Origin: Bacillus sp. FSL K6-3431
GTDB lineage: Bacteria; Bacillota; Bacilli; Bacillales; Bacillaceae_C
Reading direction: 5' to 3'
NCBI RefSeq assembly: GCF_038002605.1
Contig: NZ_JBBOCT010000001.1
Location: forward strand, 3,596,001-3,660,000
Length of the DNA stretch: 64,000 nucleotides
The notes under the pieces: model-generated
Database searches by the model: none
Seen by the model: only the letters and a program-made list of their open reading frames with translations
What the model was told of the DNA's origin: nothing
Shown: one piece after another, positions 58,873 through 64,000 of the stretch
Layout of the letters: each line of letters starts with the position of its first letter
Position numbering within the stretch: position 1 is the stretch's first letter
Translations under genes and position numbers: made by a program

Positions 58873-59580
58873 ATGAGGAAATTGTCGTTTTTATTCATGA
58901 TCATTTTTGTTTTTGCTCTAGTAGCTTGCCAACAGGGAGCGAAAACCGATTCAGGTAATGGAATTGTGGAAAATGAATCTAAAGTGGATGTAGTTGACAA
59001 AAATAGGAGCGAGCTCAATAAGGGGATAGGAGATCCAGCTAAAGAAAATAAAGAAGAAGTAAAAAAAGAGATAGCACTCTCTACCTTTTTCATGAAAGAC
59101 GAAGCGGAAGCGGAGTTTAGAGGAGAAGGAAATGAATTTGCGCAATTTACGGCCAAAACGCAGTGGCTCAATGATCATTTCGTGAATGTGTACGAGAATA
59201 ATGGTGGGACAGTCATGCTAAGAACATTCCGTATTGATAAAGATAAAATAGTTGTTGTGCGAGAAGAAGGAGAGTCCTATGATGATTATTCGCCTTCCGA
59301 CAGTGAACTTAAGCAACTTGAACCTATTTACACATACTTACATCTGCCTTTAAATAAAGGTTCGAAATTTGATGGCTGGACTGTCATTGATAATAAGGCG
59401 ACACTCGATACACCGTTGCAAGAATTCTCAGATGTAATTGTCATTGAAAGAGAAGGGGATGATGGATCCATCACCCGTAAATATTTTGCAAAAGATTATG
59501 GTGAGATAAAACGTGAGATCATTATGAAAGAAGGAACCGAGGAATTTACAGTTACTTCTACAATAGAAAAGGTAAAATAA
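58873..59580 (+). CDS. Uncharacterised lipoprotein
   Basis: The ~235-residue precursor begins MRKLSFLFMIIFVFALVAC with Cys19 as lipidation site, followed by a Lys/Glu/Asn-rich linker of about 50 residues and a C-terminal domain (about 75-230) rich in beta strands (WLNDHFVNVYENNGGTVMLRTFRI). I do not recognise the domain. ATG 58873 follows AAAGGAGTG; ATG 58822 would not leave a signal peptide at the N terminus. Its stop lies 3 bp from the stop of the convergent DUF421 gene. Confidence 0.72.
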   Translation: MRKLSFLFMIIFVFALVACQQGAKTDSGNGIVENESKVDVVDKNRSELNKGIGDPAKENKEEVKKEIALSTFFMKDEAEAEFRGEGNEFAQFTAKTQWLNDHFVNVYENNGGTVMLRTFRIDKDKIVVVREEGESYDDYSPSDSELKQLEPIYTYLHLPLNKGSKFDGWTVIDNKATLDTPLQEFSDVIVIEREGDDGSITRKYFAKDYGEIKREIIMKEGTEEFTVTSTIEKVK

Positions 59581-59582
59581 TT

Positions 59583-60269
59583 TCAGTTGATATCCGTATA
59601 CGTTTTTATATAAAATCCATCTGTTGCTGACCATTCGGCGAAAAAAATTTCGTCGATTACGGGAAATCCTTCTTTCTTCAGTTCACCTTGGAGCCACTTG
59701 GGCGTTTTTCCTGCAAATTGCAGGATTTCTTTTTTTATTCTACCTTCGTCGATCAATAATATGGAAGGAGATTCGTCATTTACTTCCATATGAAGCATGT
59801 CGGCGGTCGGTGGTTCTGAACTTGAATATTTCAGCATACTTATATTTCCACTCGGCTCTAAATACAAATCACGGACTTCACGTAAAGAGAATACTCCTTG
59901 CTGTCTAAGCATTGTAAGTAATTGTTCCATTTCTAGGTGATTTTTCTTCATTGCGTTTATATCAAGCTGTCCATTTTTTATAATAACGGATGGCTCTCCT
60001 TTTAAAATCTTTTTAATTCTATTATTTTTAATAGCTATTACTTCAATGATGTAGATGAGAATAGCCCAAACCGCAACAGCAAACAAAAAATTCCAAATGG
60101 TTATTTTTTGATCGTAGAGGCTTTCTTCTAGTAACCCGCCAAGGACGAGCGCATATACAAAATCAAATGGTGTGATCTGAGCCATTTCTTTTTTTCCAAG
60201 AAGTCTAGTAACAACTAGAAGAGCTAATAGACCCAGTACAAGTTTGAACGCTGTATCAAGAAACTCCAT
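59583..60269 (-). CDS. DUF421 membrane protein (YetF/YdfR-like)
   Basis: The 228-residue protein has three N-terminal helices (about 8-25, 37-53, 60-80) and the DUF421 signature: RLLGKKEMAQITPFDFVYALVLGGLLEE, then KGEPSVIIKNGQLDINAMKKNHLEMEQLLTMLRQQGVFSLREV. Homologues in Bacillus include spore-associated proteins of unclear activity. A cytoplasmic beta domain fills the C-terminal half. GGAGGAGAAAG precedes the ATG. Confidence 0.9.
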   Translation of the reverse strand: MEFLDTAFKLVLGLLALLVVTRLLGKKEMAQITPFDFVYALVLGGLLEESLYDQKITIWNFLFAVAVWAILIYIIEVIAIKNNRIKKILKGEPSVIIKNGQLDINAMKKNHLEMEQLLTMLRQQGVFSLREVRDLYLEPSGNISMLKYSSSEPPTADMLHMEVNDESPSILLIDEGRIKKEILQFAGKTPKWLQGELKKEGFPVIDEIFFAEWSATDGFYIKTYTDIN

Positions 60270-60529
60270 TTCTTTCTCCTCCTGTTAACTCTCATAATGA
60301 TATTTACCACAGAAAAAACAAATTAACCTTGTCGGGAAATTTTTATTTCACCTAGAACTTAGAATAATCGTAATCTCGTAGTCTTTTGGTTTCAGTTTTA
60401 CTGGTATAATTGGCATAATTAATGATATAAAACTGAAGATTGTGGATATGTAAGATAAAAAATATTATGTTAATTCATAAAAAAATTTGCCTGATGATTA
60501 TTTATTCAACTACGAAAGGGCTGTGAAAA

Positions 60530-61519
60530 ATGATGAAAACGTCAATCGAAGGTGTCGGTCTTTATTTGCCTTCTCGGATAGTGACAACTGAAGAGATTGC
60601 GCAACGTCTGAATGTAGATCCAGTCCAAATTTCTCGTGCTTCGGGAATTGACTTTCGACATATTGCTACAGATGAAACGAGTTCGTATATGGGTGCACAG
60701 GCATTGAAAGAGGCATTAGAAGATGCTGGGCTTCAATTGGATGATCTTGATTGTATTATTAGCGCTAGTGGAGTGCCGCAACAAGCGATTCCTTCAACTG
60801 CAAGTCTGATTCAGAAGCAGATGAATGGAAGCGAAACTGGCATTCCATGCTTTGATATCAATTCAACTTGTCTGAGTTTTGTAACAGCATTTGATGTAGC
60901 AAACATGGCAATTCTAACGGGTAAATATAAGAGAATTGCTATTGTGTCTACTGAAATCGCATCGGCAGGTATCAATGAAAAGGTAATTGAAAGTGCTGTG
61001 CTGTTTGGAGACGGGGCAAGTGCAGTTATCGTGGTTGCAATAGAGGGCGAACATGCAGGTGTTCTTGGTTCGCATATGGTGACATACAGTGATGGTTCAT
61101 CTTTTACTGAAATCAAAGGCGGCGGTACATTAATCCCACCACGTGCTTATGGTGATCATCCAATGGAGGATTTTTTATTCCATATGGATGGGCGCGCTGT
61201 ATTTAAAATGACATTAAAAAAGATGGATGCTTTTTTATCTGAACTACTTAAAAATGCTGGAGTAGCAAAGAAGGATTTGCAGATGGTTATCCCACATCAG
61301 GCAAGCGGTTCATCGATGGAGATTGTCCGCAAAAAGCTTGGATTTTCAGTGGACCAGTTTATGAACATCATTCGCAATCATGGCAATATGATCGCGGCTT
61401 CTATTCCAACGGCACTTTATTATGCGATCCGCAAAAATAGAATAAAGCGTGGAGATAAGGTCATGTTGATTGGAACTTCTGCAGGCCTATCTATCGGAGG
61501 GCTAATATTTGAATACTAA
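60530..61519 (+). CDS. Beta-ketoacyl-ACP synthase III-like condensing enzyme
   Basis: The 329-residue thiolase-fold enzyme has the KAS III triad: Cys114 (DINSTCLSFVTAFD), His256 (VIPHQASGSS) and Asn286 (RNHGNMIAASIP). LYLPSRIVTTEEIAQRLN is a FabH-like opening, but the usual GNTSAAS is GNMIAAS. Overlapping genes for an ATP-grasp enzyme and a reductase follow, so it likely condenses acyl groups for a specialised product rather than primary fatty acids. An OleA-like (head-to-head condensation) role is an alternative. Confidence 0.87.
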   Translation: MMKTSIEGVGLYLPSRIVTTEEIAQRLNVDPVQISRASGIDFRHIATDETSSYMGAQALKEALEDAGLQLDDLDCIISASGVPQQAIPSTASLIQKQMNGSETGIPCFDINSTCLSFVTAFDVANMAILTGKYKRIAIVSTEIASAGINEKVIESAVLFGDGASAVIVVAIEGEHAGVLGSHMVTYSDGSSFTEIKGGGTLIPPRAYGDHPMEDFLFHMDGRAVFKMTLKKMDAFLSELLKNAGVAKKDLQMVIPHQASGSSMEIVRKKLGFSVDQFMNIIRNHGNMIAASIPTALYYAIRKNRIKRGDKVMLIGTSAGLSIGGLIFEY

Positions 61520-62612
61520 GTGTATTTTATTAACTGGAGCAAGGGCGCCAGTTGCGGTAAAAATGTCACGTACTTTGGCGGAGGCAGGACATAGGGTAAT
61601 TTTGACCGACTCAACACCGCTAGTCATTGCAAAAAAGTATAAAGAAGTAAAGAGGTTTTATCAAACGTCTTCGCCGAATCAAATGCCAGAACGGTATATA
61701 AAAGAATTGCAGGAAATTATCGAACTTGAAAAAATTGAATTAATTATCCCGCTTTGTGAAGAAGTATTTTTTATCTCCCGGTATAAAGATAAGCTTGATA
61801 CGGAAATTTTTGTCGAGGATTTCTCTAAAATGCAACTCGTTCATCATAAAGCAAAGTTTTGCGATTGGATATTGGAAAAAGGTCTTTACGCGCCAAAAAG
61901 TATGCTCGCAAAAAGTAAATCCGATATCTTAACATTTATGGAGCGAAGTAATAAGCAACGTTTTATTTTAAAACTGCCATATACGCGTTTTTCCAATTCT
62001 GTTCTTGTGCTGGAAAAAGAGGGAGTATTACAAAACGATATTTTTCCAATTGTTGTTCAAGAATTTATCGAAGGGCGAGAGTGGTGCACATATAGTGTCG
62101 CATTGAAAAGTGGTTTGACGACAGTGCTTTATCCATCGGATATACATTATGGTCGAGGCACAACGATTTATTATAAACAAACAAATAATGAAGCGTTGGA
62201 AGACTATGTTAATAAAGCGATCATGCTTCTTGGGTGGACTGGACAGATTGCATTCGATCTAATTGAGTGTGCTGAATCGGGAAAATATTACTTTATTGAA
62301 TGTAACCCTCGTGCTACAAGTGGTGCACTTTTCATAAAAGCAGATGCTTGGTTTACTTCTACTAATCCATTAAAGGAAGCATATCAAATGGCTCCACTTA
62401 TGTTAGGGAAGATCTTGAGAAAACCATCAGTGGAGATGCTGAGAAAGTTTCGAAAAGCACGTGATATTATCGGGTTTTCAAGTGGTATTCGACCTTTTTT
62501 TACCCAGTTCACTGTCCTGATCGGCTGGTTTCTAATCGCTAGGAGGTTAGGTTGCACGATGACAGAAGCTACAACAAGGGATATCGAATGGAATGGAGAG
62601 AGTTTATCATGA
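61509..62612 (+). CDS. ATP-grasp ligase
   Basis: The 367-residue protein has a pre-ATP-grasp Rossmann-like domain (CILLTGARAPVAVKMSRTLAEAGHRVI), an ATP-binding part (RFILKLPYTRFSNSVLVLEKEG, then VVQEFIEGREWCTYSVAL) and the metal-binding IAFDLIE / YYFIECNPRATSGALF. Such enzymes activate a carboxylate as acyl phosphate and join it to an amine or thiol. TTG 61509 lies inside the end of the KAS III gene. The stop overlaps the next start by ATGA. Substrates are unknown. Confidence 0.83.
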   Translation: MNTKCILLTGARAPVAVKMSRTLAEAGHRVILTDSTPLVIAKKYKEVKRFYQTSSPNQMPERYIKELQEIIELEKIELIIPLCEEVFFISRYKDKLDTEIFVEDFSKMQLVHHKAKFCDWILEKGLYAPKSMLAKSKSDILTFMERSNKQRFILKLPYTRFSNSVLVLEKEGVLQNDIFPIVVQEFIEGREWCTYSVALKSGLTTVLYPSDIHYGRGTTIYYKQTNNEALEDYVNKAIMLLGWTGQIAFDLIECAESGKYYFIECNPRATSGALFIKADAWFTSTNPLKEAYQMAPLMLGKILRKPSVEMLRKFRKARDIIGFSSGIRPFFTQFTVLIGWFLIARRLGCTMTEATTRDIEWNGESLS

Positions 62613-63616
62613 AATTGGCGATTACAGGAGCCACGGGATTTCTTGGCCAACGTGCATGTGAATATTTACAAGAGGGAGACCATCATGTGATTGGCCTAGG
62701 TCGAAATAATAGGAAGGGGTTAGAGCTTACTGCTGCAGGTATCCCATTTGTGCAAGCGGATTTGTCAGATGTTGAGGAGTTGACAAGAGCTTTCAAAGGA
62801 GTAGAAGTGGTTATTCACTCTGCAGCTAAGTCTGAACCTTGGGGACAGTATAAAGATTTTTATCAATCGAATGTAATAGGCACTCAAAACGTATTAGTCG
62901 CAGCTAAGAAAGCAAATGTAAAGCGGATCATCCACATTTCTACACCGAGTCTTTATTTTCGCTATAACAGTAGACATTTTGTTAGGGAAGATGAGCCAAT
63001 ACCAAAGAAATTCGTCAATGCCTATGCTGAAACGAAATTTCTTGCTGAAGGCCATGTACAGAGTGCAGTAAGGCAAGGGGTTGAGGCGATTATTTTGCGG
63101 CCGCGTGCTTTATTTGGACCACGCGACACGACGATTATTCCGCGATTGATCGAATTAAATGGACAGCGTGGTTTTCCGCTTCCTAATAAAGGAAAAACAC
63201 TTGTTGATCTAACATATACAGATAATGTCGTGCGAGCGATTGAACTTGCACTTACAGCGCCCGAACAATGTATAGGCGAGGTATACAATATAACGAATGG
63301 GGAGCCAGTTTACATAAAGGTAGCATTGCAGCAATTATTTACAGCACTACATATGCCAATGAATAGTAAGCCGATCCCTTATTCCATTTTGTATTGCCTT
63401 GCCGCTATCCTTGAAGGGGGCCATAAAGTGTTCATACCAGACAAAGAACCAATACTGACGAGATATAGTGCTAGTGTATTAGGGAAAAACCAGACTTTAA
63501 GTATTGAAAAGGCTAGAAAAGATCTGGGGTATGCACCAGTCATTTCCATACAAGAAGGGATTGAGCGTTATGCAACTTGGTGGCACGAACAAAATAAAAA
63601 ATGTGAAGGTATTTAA
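62609..63616 (+). CDS. NAD-dependent epimerase/dehydratase-family reductase (3-beta-HSD/OleD-like)
   Basis: The 335-residue extended short-chain dehydrogenase has the nucleotide motif ITGATGFLGQRACEYL (GxxGxxG), VIHSAAKSEPWGQYKDFYQSNVIGTQNVL, the catalytic Tyr-x-x-x-Lys in NAYAETKFLAE, and RPRALFGPRDTTIIPRL. It resembles 3-beta-hydroxysteroid dehydrogenase-type reductases, including OleD of olefin synthesis, more than sugar epimerases. ATG 62609 is fixed by the ATGA overlap and GGAGAGAG upstream. It would reduce a beta-keto product of the condensing enzyme. Confidence 0.84.
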   Translation: MKLAITGATGFLGQRACEYLQEGDHHVIGLGRNNRKGLELTAAGIPFVQADLSDVEELTRAFKGVEVVIHSAAKSEPWGQYKDFYQSNVIGTQNVLVAAKKANVKRIIHISTPSLYFRYNSRHFVREDEPIPKKFVNAYAETKFLAEGHVQSAVRQGVEAIILRPRALFGPRDTTIIPRLIELNGQRGFPLPNKGKTLVDLTYTDNVVRAIELALTAPEQCIGEVYNITNGEPVYIKVALQQLFTALHMPMNSKPIPYSILYCLAAILEGGHKVFIPDKEPILTRYSASVLGKNQTLSIEKARKDLGYAPVISIQEGIERYATWWHEQNKKCEGI

Positions 63617-64000
63617 GACCGGATCTTGCTCGAGTTATGATTTTATTGCACGCGCGGGAGGAAAGTTCAAACAAGTGCATTTTCCTTCTCTTGCTTTTCT
63701 GATAGATCACGAGGATGGATATGTTCTTTTTGATACAGGATATGGCGATCATTTCTTTACTGCTAGTGAAAGTTTTCCGTATAAATTGTACCGTTATGGC
63801 ACACCCGTTACTTATTCATCGCAAGATAGTTTGAAGATACAGTTACAAAATAATGGGATAAATGCCGATGAAATTAAGACAATTGTTCTTTCTCATTTCC
63901 ATGGTGACCATACGGGAGGGTTGCTTGATTTTCCTAATGCAAAGATTATCTGCAGTAACAAGGCGTGGGAGGCAATTAGGGACTGTAAAGGAGTCAAAGC
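63570..64000 (+). CDS. Metallo-beta-lactamase-fold hydrolase, N-terminal part
   Basis: The gene runs off the right window edge with 143 codons visible. YVLFDTGYGDHF and VLSHFHGDHTGGLLDFPNAKIICS are the first conserved motifs of the fold, with the HxHxDH metal ligands. ATG 63570 overlaps the preceding gene by 47 bp, with AAGGGA 9 bases upstream. It probably hydrolyses a thioester or lactone in the same pathway. The end of the protein and the next gene of the operon are outside the window. Confidence 0.83.
   Translation, partial: MQLGGTNKIKNVKVFKTGSCSSYDFIARAGGKFKQVHFPSLAFLIDHEDGYVLFDTGYGDHFFTASESFPYKLYRYGTPVTYSSQDSLKIQLQNNGINADEIKTIVLSHFHGDHTGGLLDFPNAKIICSNKAWEAIRDCKGVK

Noticed and set aside
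58755..59171. Open frame on the minus strand opposite the lipoprotein gene
   Set aside because: Ser/Phe-rich shadow of the lipoprotein gene without ribosome site or family features.
1..64000. tRNA, rRNA, prophage or plasmid genes
   Set aside because: None was found; no CCA-ended clover-leaf, rRNA core sequence, integrase, capsid or replication gene was recognised.

Overview
The window is chromosomal DNA from a low-GC, endospore-forming member of the Bacillales (Bacillaceae or Planococcaceae type). The evidence is an alpha/beta small acid-soluble spore protein (20303-20566), strong AAGGAGG-like ribosome binding sites with frequent TTG starts, BceRS/BceAB-type and YtrA-type modules, LipM, a YwaC/RelP-type alarmone synthetase, and a lysine 6-dehydrogenase of the Geobacillus type. 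I see no rRNA, tRNA, CRISPR array, phage or intact insertion sequence. Several pseudogenes and remnants (NERD protein, MscS channel, MATE transporter, aspartase) show ongoing gene decay.

Layout, 0-16.5 kb: the end of an OpuF-like compatible-solute importer (ATPase plus fused permease/binding protein); a Dabb protein; a decayed NERD gene and an alkyltransferase-like protein; a cupin; a BceRS two-component system with its BceAB exporter, followed by a DUF368 (PopT-like) undecaprenyl-phosphate translocase; a YtrA-regulated multi-ABC operon with a 10+2+10 palindromic operator; purU; a doubly broken MscS gene.

16.5-33.6 kb: aldehyde dehydrogenase plus lysine 6-dehydrogenase (lysine to 2-aminoadipate); flavodoxin-like protein; SASP; DUF3221 lipoprotein; lipM-lipA preceded by a clear TPP riboswitch and terminator; relP-type (p)ppGpp synthetase; a second GntR-ABC operon; a SodC-like lipoprotein; AIM24 protein; a polar amino-acid ABC importer; a YjzC-like protein; a HAD phosphatase.

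33.8-48.1 kb: sugar-related genes. First come an aldo/keto reductase, an AraC regulator, a TIM-barrel isomerase and a Gfo/Idh/MocA oxidoreductase. Then a TauE/SafE exporter (apparent ATT start) with a formylglycine-generating enzyme. Then a UTRA-type GntR regulator opposite a kinase/GH4/ABC-import operon with a textbook promoter, two operator-like boxes and a perfect cre site. Remnants of MATE and aspartase genes lie at the edges.

48.2-64 kb: DUF2207 membrane protein; quinone-oxidoreductase-like protein; a kinase-like protein plus lipoprotein under a yybP-ykoY (Mn2+) riboswitch; a secretion-stress locus (HtrA, CssRS-like two-component system, PrsA-like foldase) whose two end genes share an 11-bp direct-repeat box; an exported protein with six 28-residue repeats; a ~515-bp array of a 40-bp intergenic repeat also found at 27.3 kb; a lipoprotein; a DUF421 protein; and the start of a tightly coupled KAS III / ATP-grasp / epimerase / metallo-beta-lactamase-fold operon that runs off the window and looks like a small biosynthetic cluster.

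The strongest unusual signals are the TPP riboswitch on lipoate assembly genes, the Mn2+ riboswitch on a kinase-like/lipoprotein pair, and the biosynthetic-looking operon at the right edge. All assignments are by eye from the sequence; no database search was run.
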